Assembly (NCBI RefSeq): GCF_026262505.1
Contig: NC_067203.1
Location: 15,264,392 to 15,328,391, forward strand
Length of the DNA: 64,000 bases
From: Trichomonas vaginalis G3
Lineage: Eukaryota; Parabasalia; Trichomonadida; Trichomonadidae
Direction of reading: 5' to 3'
Translations under genes and position numbers: made by a program
In this document: piece after piece, positions 1 through 10,901 of the stretch
How positions within the stretch are numbered: position 1 is the first letter of the stretch
Layout: each line of letters opens with the position of its first letter
Notes under the pieces: model-generated
What the model was told of the DNA's origin: nothing
Seen by the model: only the letters and a program-made list of their open reading frames with translations
Database searches by the model: none

Positions 1-14
1 AAAGTCTTCCACGT

Positions 15-917
15 ATGAATGAACACGAAGGTCATCATTCGGCATTTGAATATACATCAAAAGTAGACAATATCAAACTTCAAATGAATCAAACTGAATT
101 AGAATGTGGTGTAGAATATCCATTTTCTATGAACGACGTCGGACACAAAAACATAGTATATATGTCTCTTGTTGATCCGGAAACAAACTATACACATACA
201 TTAGAATATACACCTAATAAACCAAATTACAATTTGCGAATTCCATGTTACTACGAAGGAACACGCGAATTCTATATATCAGCACGATCTTTTACACTTG
301 AACAAGTTTCTTCAGTTCGTGTTCGTATTACAAACAAAAATTCTGTTTCTGGTTTCACGATTCCTTCTGCATACGAGAATTTCAACAGCAATCCTGCAAC
401 ACCTACATTCAAAAGTGTAACTGTCGTTGACAACAGACGGAAGTTTGTTCAAGCAGGAATCTCAGACTATTATTTAATTTCATGGTACGACTTGGACACG
501 AACACCATTGAATATTCACGTGCTGTTTATTCAATAGATAAAACTACTATCCAGTTTGTTCCAGGAATCAAGAAAACTGTTCATGCTGTTCTTACTATGG
601 TTCCTAGCAACGCAGAAGATGACGACCCTTGTTCAACATATATAATTCCGATTTTGATATCGAATGACACTCCACAAGACTCTAAATTTGCAGTTCCTCT
701 GAATGATTTCTGTCCAATTCCAAACGGAGTCATAACAAAACTTCCTATTACGCCAACACCAAGCAGTAAGAACTTCTTCAAGACAGCAGGAGGAATTTCT
801 GTCATTATTGTTATTATTATCGTTCCTGTTTCTATCTCAATTGGAATCTTTTTCTTCTACAGATCTCGGAAAATGCCCAAAGTTAGATCTGCTTTATCCG
901 ATCAACTTCTTCTTTAA
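15..917 (+). CDS. Putative type I membrane protein (5' end cut by window)
   Basis: No family recognised. The frame is open back to the window edge, so the true start may lie upstream and 15 is only the first ATG seen. About 255 residues of beta-rich, N-glycosylation-site-containing extracellular-like sequence (NYT and similar sequons) precede a hydrophobic segment near residues 258-282 rich in I and V. A short basic tail then begins YRSRKMPK. The layout suggests a single-pass surface protein with a short cytosolic tail, as is common among trichomonad surface proteins. Function is not inferable. The next gene, BspA-like, lies about 250 bp downstream on the same strand. Confidence 0.6.
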   Translation: MNEHEGHHSAFEYTSKVDNIKLQMNQTELECGVEYPFSMNDVGHKNIVYMSLVDPETNYTHTLEYTPNKPNYNLRIPCYYEGTREFYISARSFTLEQVSSVRVRITNKNSVSGFTIPSAYENFNSNPATPTFKSVTVVDNRRKFVQAGISDYYLISWYDLDTNTIEYSRAVYSIDKTTIQFVPGIKKTVHAVLTMVPSNAEDDDPCSTYIIPILISNDTPQDSKFAVPLNDFCPIPNGVITKLPITPTPSSKNFFKTAGGISVIIVIIIVPVSISIGIFFFYRSRKMPKVRSALSDQLLL

Positions 918-1164
918 TAATTTTTTTATTGTATTTTATATATTTCGCGTTTTAACTTTATTTTTATTTTATTTCTATTTTATAAAGTATAACTATCATT
1001 TTACTATTTTTCTCTATTTGAAACTTTTTTTTACAATAAACTCTCAAATTTGGAACCGAAACATTCAAATTTTAATTGAATTGATTTTTATTTGTATATA
1101 GAATCATCGCATAATTTTGTAAAATTTCGGATTTTTAAAATATTTGTCAAATTTCTTTTTGATT

Positions 1165-2984
1165 ATGTATTTTTACTTTATTGTCTTTATCTCAAGTACT
1201 GTCACTCTCGAATATCGCGAGAATAGTAACAATCAAGTTGTTATTGGCTGTACAACAGATTCAAGTGGCGAAGTTTTTATTCCTAAAGATGTTACTGAAA
1301 TATATAGCAGTTATCCAAATTATGCATTTAAGAATTGTAAAGATTCAATTACATCACTTAAATTCGAAGATAATAGTAAAATTACCAGTATTAGCAGTAG
1401 TAGTTTTTCTTACACAAGTCTTGAATCAGCAAATCTCAGTGAATGCAAACAACTTACATTACTTAATTCAAATGTCTTTTCTAACTGTAAATACTTGAAA
1501 TTAGTTATACTTCCTCCAAATATTTCAGAAATTGGAGGTTATTGCTTTCAATACACTGAAAATCTAACATTAATAGATTTACCAGATTCTGTAGTTACTC
1601 TTGGTTCTAATGCATTTCAAAATAGTTGTTTAACAACCATTAATATTTCACCTGATTCTAAATTAAAAACAATATATTATGGTGGCTTTAGTTCAGCTAA
1701 ACTTTCTTCAATTTTTATTCCAAAATCCGTAACATCAATTTCTTCAGAAACTTTTGATCAATGTCCATTAGAAAATATAACAGTTGATCCAGAAAATACA
1801 ATTTGTAAATGTGATTCAAAATCATTTTATAAAGAAACAGATAATTCAACATTATTTAGAGTTTGTGTTTCATATTCAGGTGAATATATTGTTGCTAGTT
1901 ATGTTACAAAGATTAATAGTTATTGCTTTTATAAATGTGTAAATATTTCATCGATTGAACTTCATGAACATATAACATCTCTTGGATCTAAAACATTTTG
2001 GTATTGTACATCATTGACAAATATTACTTTTAATGGACATGTAGATTCAATATCAAGTGATTATTTCTCAAATTGCGAATCATTAACAAACATTTTATTT
2101 AATGGAAATGTATTGTATATTTATGGTAATGCATTTTACAACTTCAAATCATTAACAAATATAACTATCAAAGGAGATATTAACCAAATTGGAAATAATG
2201 CATTTCAAGGCTGTACTTCATTAACATGTGTTACAATTCTTGGAAAAGCTACAAAAATTGGTCAATATACATTTTCTGGGTGTTCAAAATTAACAAATTT
2301 AACAATCAGTGGAAATATTTTCCAAATCGGAGTCAATGCATTTCAAGATTGTGAATCATTGAAAAGCTTTATCATTAAAGGAAGCATAAAAGATATAAAA
2401 GATATTATTGCAGATTATTAACAAGTATTACACTTCCAGAATCAATAACATATATTGGCTATTCTGTATTTAATGATTGTCAATCATTAACATATATTTC
2501 AATTCCTCAGAAAGTAAATAATATTGGACAAGGTGCCTTTAAAAATTGTATATCATTTTCAAGAATTACAATTCCAGGAAGTGTTTCAAATATTGGACAA
2601 GAAGTATTTAAGGATTGTCTAAATCTAAAAAGTATTACATTTCTTAGCAACCCTAATTCCATCAAATTTGGAAGTAGTGTATTTTCTGGTATTTCAAATC
2701 CAATGGATATTCACATTCCAGGTAATTTTAATCTTGATAATTTTCATCCAACCAATGTATTTCCAGAAAAAAGTAAATTATATGTTACAAGTGAAACAAT
2801 TTTATCAGAAGAATGTAAAGAATTTTTTGGAGAAAAGAGAATGATAGTTTACTTTAGAAATACAACTAAAATCACAGATGAAACAACAAATGAAGTCATT
2901 AAATACATAGCTCACAAGACAATTCAAATTCTAACTGAAACATATAATGCTAAGTTCAATAAACGTAGAAAAATTAGAAGGTAA
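1165..2984 (+). pseudogene. BspA-like leucine-rich-repeat surface protein, frameshifted
   Basis: Tandem ~23-residue LRR_5 (BspA/TpLRR) repeats of the pattern F-x-x-C-x-x-L-x-x-I-x-I follow a hydrophobic N-terminal signal peptide (residues 1-18 from ATG 1165). Proteins of this family are abundant surface or secreted proteins in trichomonads and are thought to act in adhesion. The reading frame closes at 2421, but the repeats continue without a gap in another frame from 2421 (TSITLPES...) to 2984. One missing base near 2415 explains the break. Beyond 2984 another frame continues for about 30 residues, so a second indel near 2960 is possible. Either a recent pseudogene or base errors; the former is favoured by its place beside transposons. 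Confidence 0.8.
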
Positions 2985-3332
2985 AACTATTAATATCAAT
3001 CAGACTATTCCATTTTCAAGAACTGGAAAGATTGACATTCAATTTCAATATATCAGATCCAGAATGTATTGTTGAGAATGTTATTTTTAAGTTGTTATAG
3101 AATGTAAATAGTGTTTGATTTTTTTTTTTAGTGAGAATGTTGATGATATATCCCAATCTCGCGATTTTCTCTGGTTCTATTAAATTATATTGATACAATT
3201 CAGCATTAATTGTCATAATTAATTTAATAATGCATTGAGGTAAATAATTCATTATAATTAAGATTTACCATAATATTAATGGCAAGTGTTTTAAGTTATT
3301 CTATCATCTGTTAGTTTGCATCGACAACTTTT
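2985..3332. other. AT-rich spacer between BspA-like gene and Polinton A
   Basis: Short AT-rich region. The first ~75 bases may be the out-of-frame tail of the BspA-like gene. A 78-codon minus-strand frame here has low complexity and no recognisable features. I see no gene. Confidence 0.4.
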
Positions 3333-3338
3333 TAAAAA
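3333..3338. repeat. Target-site duplication TAAAAA (left copy, Polinton A)
   Basis: The six bases TAAAAA directly before the terminal repeat at 3339 are repeated directly after the other terminus at 23030-23035. Six-base duplications are the known hallmark of Maverick/Polinton integration. Confidence 0.9.
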
Positions 3339-3734
3339 AGTAGTATATATGACGGGTTTTGTGACTTTTTTTGTAAACGTAAGAATTCATACATTATTGA
3401 ACAATTTTGTATCATTTTTTTTAACATATGAAGTAAAAAATGTATGATTCTTACGGTTTTTATTCTTACGTTTTTGAATAAATCAAGATTTAAAAAATTT
3501 TCAAAATTGTAAGACATTTACACTCAACCCATACATAATGAAATAAAAAATAAAATTTTTTAAAAATAAACACATTAAAAAATTAACATTAATTTTAAAA
3601 TAATTTATTTTATCTTTTATAAAAGAAGCTATATATAGATGATGTCAGATATTCCGCGATTAATTAAACATCATTTAAATCCTGAATGGGTTAAACTTCA
3701 ATTTAAAAATAAACTTTAAAAATTCATGTCTTAC
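3339..3734. repeat. Polinton A left terminal inverted repeat (396 bp)
   Basis: Matches the reverse complement of 22636-23029 apart from two single-base homopolymer differences. It ends inward at AATTCATGTCTTAC. It carries repeated GTAAGA/TCTTAC hexamers (near 3379, 3449, 3466, 3509, 3729). The 61-codon frame inside it is a by-product and occurs at every terminus. Confidence 0.92.
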
Positions 3735-3787
3735 GAAAAATTAAAACTTAGTTATGTTTATTATTTTATTTTTTTATTTTGTATGAA

Positions 3788-4892
3788 ATGAGCGTCAAAA
3801 CTAACAACGTTAAAAAATTAGGATTCACAAACGAGGAAATAAAGGATATATTAGAGGAGGCGGGTTATGAAGTTAATAAATATTATTTAAGAAATTGTCA
3901 AAAATTTGCCGAGTTATTAAATGATTTAGATTATGATGGAAAAATGAATAAAGATGATGTTATAAATTTCTTATATCCTACATCTGAAGAAGAAAAACCT
4001 AAAGAACCTGATGTTTTCCCTGAATATTATGAAGAACGAATTAAAGATGATGAATATGATGAAATTGAAAGACTGGAAAAAATAAGAGATGAAATAGATG
4101 AAAAAATTAAGGAATTAAGAGAAGTTGAAAAATATAATGAAAATGAAGTAGAGGGTTTAATGAATATCCCAGCTTCAGAATCAGAAGTACAGAAATCTCA
4201 TGAAGAAAGATATAAAAATTATGTCTCAGAATCAACACAAAATTTATTAGATGGTGAAATAGACGAAACACTTTCAGAAGAAGGTACTAAATTTATTCGT
4301 AAACATAAGTTACAATTTATTGATAATGAAGAATACCCTGTATCCTACTTTCACCCCTCTCGATTCTGAGAAATTCAAAAAAGCTCTTAAAAACGTGACA
4401 TATGCAACAAATACGATTAAGAAAGAAGATCATGATATTTACACAAATTATTATTTAAATAAATGCACAGGTGTTGATAAAGTTTTTGATTTATTAGATA
4501 AAATATCAAAAGAAACCATTGGAACCTATAAAATTTTATGCGATTGTGGTTTCATTATTGAAGATACCAATAATGTTTCATATGAAAGAACAGCACCGAA
4601 GGAAGATGAAGTGGAAAGGTCTATACCATTTGTTATTAAGAACATAAAAGATATGAAAACTTATAAACATTATATTTATTCATTTATTTCAGAAAAAATG
4701 GAAGCAACCCATAAAACATCTTCTCATCATTTTATAGCTATTCATACATTCCTTTTCAAAGTTGTGAAATTAAATAAGACAGGAATTAGATTTAATGTAT
4801 CAGGGTACGCATTCTTGAGTAAATTAAAATGTATTCGTCACGTCGCAGATGATAAAAATTTATGTGTTCTTAATTCATTTTATGGACTTTAA
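3788..4892 (+). CDS. Unknown Polinton protein 1, two frames (+1 shift)
   Basis: Function unknown. The ATG at 3788 aligns with that of the copy in Polinton B. Frame one (3788-4369) is acidic and helical, rich in E, K and D with a coiled-coil-like stretch around residues 95-125. It stops at TTC TGA (4364-4369). The homologous reading continues in the +1 frame to 4892 for about 170 residues, with no further stop. The second part holds C-x-C and H/K-rich stretches (CDCGF, HHFIAIH). The same +1 relation is preserved in Polinton B despite local indels, which suggests programmed +1 frameshifting or two separate proteins rather than a chance mutation. As the first gene beside the polymerase it could serve in replication; a terminal-protein role is speculation. 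Confidence 0.6.
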
Positions 4893-4970
4893 CCCTGGAC
4901 TCTCTGAGTCTCGGACTTTAAAAAAATAAACTTTATTTTTATTTTTTTTTTAATTTTTATTCTTACATAA
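4893..4970 (+). promoter_or_regulatory. Conserved 3'-end hairpin plus T-rich leader
   Basis: GACTC-TCT-GAGTC forms a small hairpin just after the stop and is identical in Polinton B (43209-43221). A T-rich tract follows, then TTCTTACATAA immediately before the next ATG at 4971. This probably combines an mRNA 3' end with the next promoter or leader. Confidence 0.35.
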
Positions 4971-5250
4971 ATGAACAAAAATGGAACAGCAAAAATGAAT
5001 GATAATCAAATAAGAGCAGAAGGTAGAAGGTTATTTAAACGCTTCTATAACATTCCTGATGGTGTTAATCCTAAAACTCGTAGAAGTTATTTAAATGAAG
5101 CATAGATGCATATGAAGGATTTGACATTTCATCAGAAAGTGAGAGATTAGCGAGAATGTTAAATGTTAATATTGATTTTTATTATTGTGACCCTCAACCA
5201 GAAGACGTAGACATTAACAAGGTAGACTTTCCATTAGTGGAATCAATAAT
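4971..5250 (+). pseudogene. Short ORF upstream of DNA polymerase, broken copy
   Basis: Homologue of the intact 92-aa frame at 43280-43558. A missing C near 5101 (GAAGCATAG here, GAAGCCATAG in B) creates an early stop, and an extra base near 5242 follows. The encoded segment (RRLFKRFYNIPDG..., then a predicted helix) resembles the region that precedes the exonuclease domain in related protein-primed polymerases. It may therefore be the polymerase N-terminal or terminal-protein region; that is an inference. Confidence 0.55.
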
Positions 5251-8200
5251 GATAGATCCAGAATTTGAAACATAAATATTTTATTAACACAAAGTCCATG
5301 TGGAAAACTTCACGCTGACAGAATTACAGACGTTGAAGCACTCACAGGATATAAAGTTTGCCCCTTTTGCAAAGAAGAAGTATATTCTATCCGTGATGAT
5401 CCAGAAAGGAAAAACCAAAGAAGATTTTTAAAACATTGTGAGAAATGTAAAGAAAATAATGGAAGATTAATTCAAGACGTTCAATTGCAAAACACACAAC
5501 AACCATATACACCACATATTACGAAACAGAAGATATATCAGTGGTTATTAGCTCATAATTTGCAGGAATATTATCAACCGACAAGATATTATATTACTTT
5601 TGACTTTGAAACATTAGAGACTAAAGAAGAATTACAACTTTCTGGTGTGCAACTTTGAACGCTTACTTAAAACCATTCATGGTATCATCAACTGTCAAAA
5701 TAAAGCCGCAAAGCGGCGAGGTCGTAGACCGTGATAAAACATATACGAGGAATTTTTGCTTAACTTCAAGTGATTCTTTTATTTCTGATTGGATTGAGTT
5801 TTTATTTTCAACCTGTTCATTAGTTGCTAAATCAAATATTGAACAATATGATGAATTATTGAAGTCTCATACATTAAATGAAAAACAGAAGGAAGTATTT
5901 AAAGAACTTCTAGATGAGGAATTCAATAAAGTGAATATCATAGGTTTTAATTCGGGAAAGTTTGATTTAAATTTAATTCTTCGTGATTTAAACACTGCAA
6001 AATGGAAAATAAAATCAATGCTGGGTTCATCTTCACAATTTAAGCAAATCATTGTAAAGAAAACAAACGTTCCATATGAATTGAGATTTATTGACATCAG
6101 AAATTATATAGCGGGTGGGACATTAGACCAATTCACTCAAGATTTCGGAAACAATAAATCACGTGTTAAATCCTTTTTCCCTTATCAATTCATCACGTGG
6201 GAAAATTACGAAGAAGAATTATATAAAGAGGAACCATTCACTCAAGATTCATTTTATTCAGCATTAACTCAAGAAACTATATCAGATAGTGATTATCAAA
6301 TATATCTCAATGATGCTAAAAATTTTAAGAATAGATTAGAATATTTTATTCATTATTGCAATAAAGATGTTGAAATTATGATTGACCCAATTGATAAAAT
6401 TATCGAAGAAACATTTGTTTATAAAATTGACATGCTTCATAATCTTTCTTTATCATCGAATGCATCAATGATTCGTTACGCTTTAGCATATAAAGACTTT
6501 AATCCTAATGAAAAATATCCTGAGGAAGAGATAGAATCAAGTTTTGAATTAACGAAAAAGTATTGGAAATATAAAATTGAATCATATAAGAAACAAGATG
6601 AAAAAGCAGAAAGAGATACTAAAAATAATGTTTCAATGGATGATTTTCAATACTATCACGATTTAATCCTTTCATCTAAATGCAAAATGTGTGGTAAAGC
6701 GTTTACATATGCAAATAAACCAACATTAGATAGAATCGATAATGAAAAACCACATACCAAAGAAAATTGTCAGTTAATGTGTTGTTATTGCAATGTCGTA
6801 AAATCAAATAAAGATGAAGATGTTCAACGTTTAAGAATCAATTTAAGAAATTATGCATTAAAAAATAATTTACCAATGACTTTAGATTCAGTTGAAGCTT
6901 ATCACATTCTCCGTAATGGAATTACTGGTGGTCTATCAAATGTTCAACATCGTGTTAATCTTAAAGGAATCACGCACATTAATAAACTTTCATATAGTCC
7001 AGAAACTAAAACTGTATCAAATGAGGACACCACCAACATTATGACTCATTTCGTTGGAGTTGACTTTAATTCATTATATCCTTCATCATTTTCATCTAAT
7101 CCTCATGATTTCATTCAATATACTGACCATAAAATGTATATGCCGGGAAGATTGAATGGTGTTATCATTTGTGATACAGCAACAAAGAAAGCAAAAGCAC
7201 TGGGAATTATTAGAAAGAAAAATACTTTATTCGTGGCTGAAGTAAAGGGTCACATTGATGAAAAATACATTAATGATTACATAAACTTTTTACCGATAAT
7301 AAGAAACTTAGATATTATCACAGATGAAAAAACAATTGGTAGTTTTATGTATAATTACATGAAATCAAACAATCTACCAGTTGACCAGAAACAGAAAATT
7401 AACTCAGTTAGCATCAACACACAACCAATATCAACCATTTTCTTCTTATTATCTTTGGTATCTAATCGACAGATTTCATTTTATCATTGATGACATTCAA
7501 TCAATTTTAACATTTACTAAAAACACTTGTTTTAATGAATTTGCGAACGAATTTATGAACGAAAGACAAAAGGCTGAATTAGAAGGAAATAAAGGAAAAA
7601 GTTTATTTTGCAAGATTTCACTTAATGGATCATATGGTTACGATGCAATGAATACACAAAATTACGCAAAGACTAAAATAATGAATGCACAGAAGGCACG
7701 CGTTGCATGTATGTCAAATAAGTTTAAAAACATAAGAGAAATAGGTGAAGATACATATCAAGTGATGCTTAAAGATAGATTTTATAGATGTGATACATGT
7801 TTACAAGAGGCATTCTTCACTTTAGATAATGCTAAATACTGGTATTTGGTTTTCATTTATGATTTTATGTATAAATGCATGAATGTTAATCGTTTTCATT
7901 TCATTGAAGGTGATACTGATTCATCTTATTGGGCAATCGCTGGCGATCCAAATCTTCCTAACACTCAAGCATTTCAAGCAATTGTTACCGATAAACAATT
8001 TTATGATAAAAACATTTTCAAATTCGCACCTTTTGATTTCTTCTGTTTTGATGAGAAATTTAAACCTAAATTAAAGAATAAAGCTGAAGAAAAAGCACAT
8101 GAGAAGAAGTTATTGGGTTTAGCAATTGAGAAACAAGGTGATAACATGGTTGCTTTATGTCCTAAGTGTTATACATCATTCAACGGTTCAATTGATGGAA

Positions 8201-8439
8201 GTGATTTTAAAAAGATTGCACAAAAAATGAAAGGTGTTAGTTTACGACAAAATAAACAATTAACACCTAAAAATTATTTGGATATAATAAATGATAAAGT
8301 GATATTTGATGGTCAGAATATTAATTTACAACTTAAAAACGGGTCAATGACTCGCTTAACAATCGGTAAGACTGCATTAACAGGAGCACACACTAAGGCT
8401 GTATGTTGTGAAAATGGATGTTGTATGCCATTTATTTAA
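5249..8439 (+). pseudogene. Protein-primed family B DNA polymerase (pPolB), frameshifted
   Basis: Replicative polymerase of Polintons. Exo I (ITFDFETLE), Exo II (GFNSGKFDLN) and Exo III (HYCNKDVE) give a 3'-5' exonuclease. An HNH-type segment (6679-6850) is inserted before the palm. Motif A is GVDFNSLYPSS, motif B KISLNGSYGY and motif C EGDTDSSYW. Compared with copy B, single-base losses near 5271 and 5647 break the N-terminal part. A +1 frame change near 7395, between motifs A and B, is shared with copy B. The last 352 codons (to 8439) are open. It lies directly upstream of the integrase and in the same direction. Confidence 0.88.
6679..6850 (+). other. HNH-type zinc/nuclease segment inside pPolB
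   Basis: CKMCGKAF, then LDRIDN-x8-KENCQ, then CCYCNVVKSNK. This is the C-x2-C...DRID...N-x-Q-x3-C-x2-C layout of HNH endonucleases, lying in frame between Exo III and motif A. Present in both Polinton copies. It is not an intein, since no splice-junction motifs are seen. Confidence 0.75.
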
Positions 8440-8526
8440 TACAATTTATTTTTTATTTTTAATGAAATACCACAGAAGAGACAAAGAGGTGGGCACCCTT
8501 AAAACATTTATTTTATTTTTATATAA

Positions 8527-10031
8527 ATGGATAACACAGATTTAAAAAATTTAATTGATGATTTAGTATTTAATCAAAATTTTCTTGATTATTATGATTT
8601 AAAAGCATATCTCCAAAAACATAATAAAAATATAACGGGTGATGATATGGAATATTATTATCCATATTATAAAAATGAAATTTTGAAATATCATGATAAA
8701 ATAATTTCTAAAATTAAAGACAAAATTAAAAATAATGAATATACAAAGGGAAAAAGTAAATCACAACTTAAACAGTTGAAAGATTTCAAAAATAAAGTAT
8801 TAACAGAAGAAGATATTGATGATTATATAATTATATAATCCCGAGCCACAAAAACCAAAGCCAAAGGAACAAAACACCCAGGTCCTTCAGACCATAAATG
8901 ATGCACAAGCTTTAATTTATGATTCATTAGTTAAACCATATTCAGCCCGACTTTTAAATGAAGATCAACTTTTGGAATTCATCCTTCAACATAAACTCGA
9001 AGCGGGAAAGTATATCAAACCTTTATATACAGCATATTTAAAACAAATGAATAGAATACATCCAGAATTAATGAAAGGAGGAATGAATTCCAAAATCAAA
9101 GCAGATAAAATTAAACCACTTACAACACCAAAACCTCCAACAGTAGTACCTCCTCCTTCAGTTAATCCTTCATCATTCACTTTATTATATCCATTTCAAA
9201 CATTTAAGAAGCAAAAAGATTTTAAAAAGGATTTCAAATATTAAATAAACCAATTGACCCAAAAATTCAACCATTAAAGGAAAAATTTAGTCGACCTTCA
9301 TTTGCTCCATATCCATATTCATACGAAATGATCATCTGGAATATTCAAAAGGAAACGTTACTTATTTATTTGCCATTAACATTAACACTAGATATTTATA
9401 TTGCATTCCGGTGAAAGGGAAAACAGAACAGGAAACAAGAAGAGCTATACAATACTTACTAGATCATGAAAGAGTAGATAATATAAGGGGTGATGGTGAT
9501 AAAGGATTTCAGGCAGCTATGGCTCATTATTTCCCACAAATTAATTTTTACTTTTCATCCTCTCCATATACGTTTCATAATAAAATAGTTGATGCGGTAA
9601 TGAGAACTCTTAGAGATGCGTTAGGGGTTAACGGTCAGATATACTGGGATGGAAATCATGACTCCATCATACAACAGTTAGTATATTATTACAATAATAC
9701 ATGGCATAGAACTATAAACATGAAACCAGTGGAAATGAAAAATGATATTTCAAAAGAATGGGAATATATTAGAAAGCAAATGGAAAAGTTAAATGATGTT
9801 AAACGTGAACAAATTAATTCGGGGCTCATGAATTTTAAACAAGGAAATAAAGTTTTAATTCATCTCGATTATGGAAAAACTGATAAATCAATGACAAAAA
9901 GAAGACGAAGATTTGACACAATAGCTGAATTTGTTAGATATATTAACGGCAATGCATTAGTTGAAGTTGACAATAAATTAATAGAAATTCCGATTTATTT
10001 TATTACTCCATTATATTTAAATAATATTTAA
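8527..10031 (+). pseudogene. Polinton rve-family integrase, broken by indels
   Basis: Retroviral-type integrase (RNase H fold) that would insert the element and make the 6-bp duplication. In B the gene spans 46774-48257; here the frame is broken near 8825, 9238 and 9310-9332. The segment 9411-10031 holds the rear of the core: RGDGDKGF with the second catalytic Asp, and HNKIVDAVMRTLRD, where Asp stands at the usual Glu position. An SH3-like basic C-terminal part (KRRRRFDTI...) follows. The N-terminal ~200 residues are helical with a proline-rich linker. Start at ATG 8527, after a TATATAAATG leader. Confidence 0.85.
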
Positions 10032-10051
10032 TTTTTTTTATTTCGTAAGAA

Positions 10052-10315
10052 ATGAGTGACAACAAAGCAGTCAAGAGTCCAGACAATGAATATAAAAAGA
10101 AACTAAACAGAATTAAATCAAAAATATGCTATTACAAAAAGAAGTCGCAATGTGGTGGGGTTGAAAATGATAAAGAAATAATCGAAAAATTAGAAACTTA
10201 CCGTTCAATCCTTAAACTGAGTGAAGCAAAAATAAAAGAATTTAATAGAATAAATAAATTGATTGGAAGAGATGAATTTAATAAAGATGAATTTTTAAAC
10301 TCAATCCAAATTTAA
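10052..10315 (+). CDS. Small helical Polinton protein (87 aa)
   Basis: Unrecognised basic/acidic, probably coiled-coil protein (KKKLNRIKSKICYYKKK, then a long E/K helix). It is intact here; the copy in B has one extra A in a homopolymer. Preceded by the element's TTTCGTAAGAA-ATG leader, shared with other genes. It lies 20 bp after the integrase and overlaps by four bases, tail to tail, with the 54-codon minus-strand frame at 10312-10476. Confidence 0.6.
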   Translation: MSDNKAVKSPDNEYKKKLNRIKSKICYYKKKSQCGGVENDKEIIEKLETYRSILKLSEAKIKEFNRINKLIGRDEFNKDEFLNSIQI

Positions 10316-10476
10316 TTTTTATTCCTCTTCGACAACATCTCTCTTTCCATCATTACTGCATAACCACATTTTCTCAATTTTAGTGGTTTGTTATTTTTAA
10401 CATGTTCTTGCATCATTTTTATCATTTCCTCCCTTGTTATGATTCGTGGTAAATTTTGAGCTTGTGGGGTATTCAT
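10312..10476 (-). CDS. Very small basic ORF (54 aa)
   Basis: ATG at 10476, stop at 10312-10314. It begins MNTPQAQNLPRIITREEM and ends in a basic helix with KLRKCGYAVMMEREM. The start is preceded by an A/T-rich leader like those of the other genes. The copy in B (48540-48704) has the same start but small indels in mid-frame. Function unknown; it sits between the small helical gene and the repeat array. Confidence 0.45.
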   Translation of the reverse strand: MNTPQAQNLPRIITREEMIKMMQEHVKNNKPLKLRKCGYAVMMEREMLSKRNKN

Positions 10477-10519
10477 TTATGATAAAAATAAAAATTTAAA
10501 TTATGCCGTTCTAAAGTTT

Positions 10520-10872
10520 GTGACAACATGACATTTTGACAACAACACAGGAGGAAGGTAGTTATGACTTATTTTTGAAGAACTGAAGGTGTCACCAGGT
10601 CACCAGGTAATTTAACTCATGACATTTTGACAACACAGGAGGAAGGCAGTTATGAATTATTTTTGAAGAACTGAAGGTGTCACTATGTCACCATGTGTAC
10701 CAGGTATTTAACTTCTCTGAAAAAATGAGACAACATGACATTTTGACAAATCAAGGAGGAAGGTAGTTATGACTTATTTTTGAATAACTGAAGGTGTCAC
10801 ATGTCCCATGTCACAGTCATTAACTTCTCGACAAAATGAGACAACATGACATTTTGACAACACAGGAGGATT
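10520..10872 (+). repeat. Iteron-like array, left arm (Polinton A)
   Basis: Three to four units of ~110-120 bp in plus orientation. Each holds TGACAACATGACATTTTGAC, AGGAGGAAGG, TTTTTGAAGAACTGAAGGTG, then a cluster of GTCACC/GGTCACC motifs and a TTTAACTTCT tail. The same unit occurs in reverse orientation at 13280-13500. No genes are inside. The 3' end of the primase-helicase starts immediately after. Confidence 0.85.
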
Positions 10873-10901
10873 AATGCAAAAATAAATTCCAATCATACTT
10901 T

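Noticed and set aside
3016-3252. 78-codon minus-strand frame between BspA-like gene and Polinton A
   Set aside because: Low-complexity AT-rich sequence without homologue in the window or conserved leader.
3332-3517. 61-codon frame at 3332-3517, repeated at 22851, 41667 and the B right end
   Set aside because: It lies wholly inside the terminal inverted repeats, so its conservation follows from the DNA repeat; no leader or codon-level conservation independent of the repeat.
4320-4400. Intron explanation for the frame break in gene 1
   Set aside because: No trichomonad-type 5' splice site or ACTAAC...AG branch/3' splice motif is present, and the break involves no extra sequence.
6679-6850. 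Intein in the polymerase
   Set aside because: No Cys/Ser at the N-junction block or His-Asn at the C-junction; the segment is too short and lies outside the usual polymerase intein sites.
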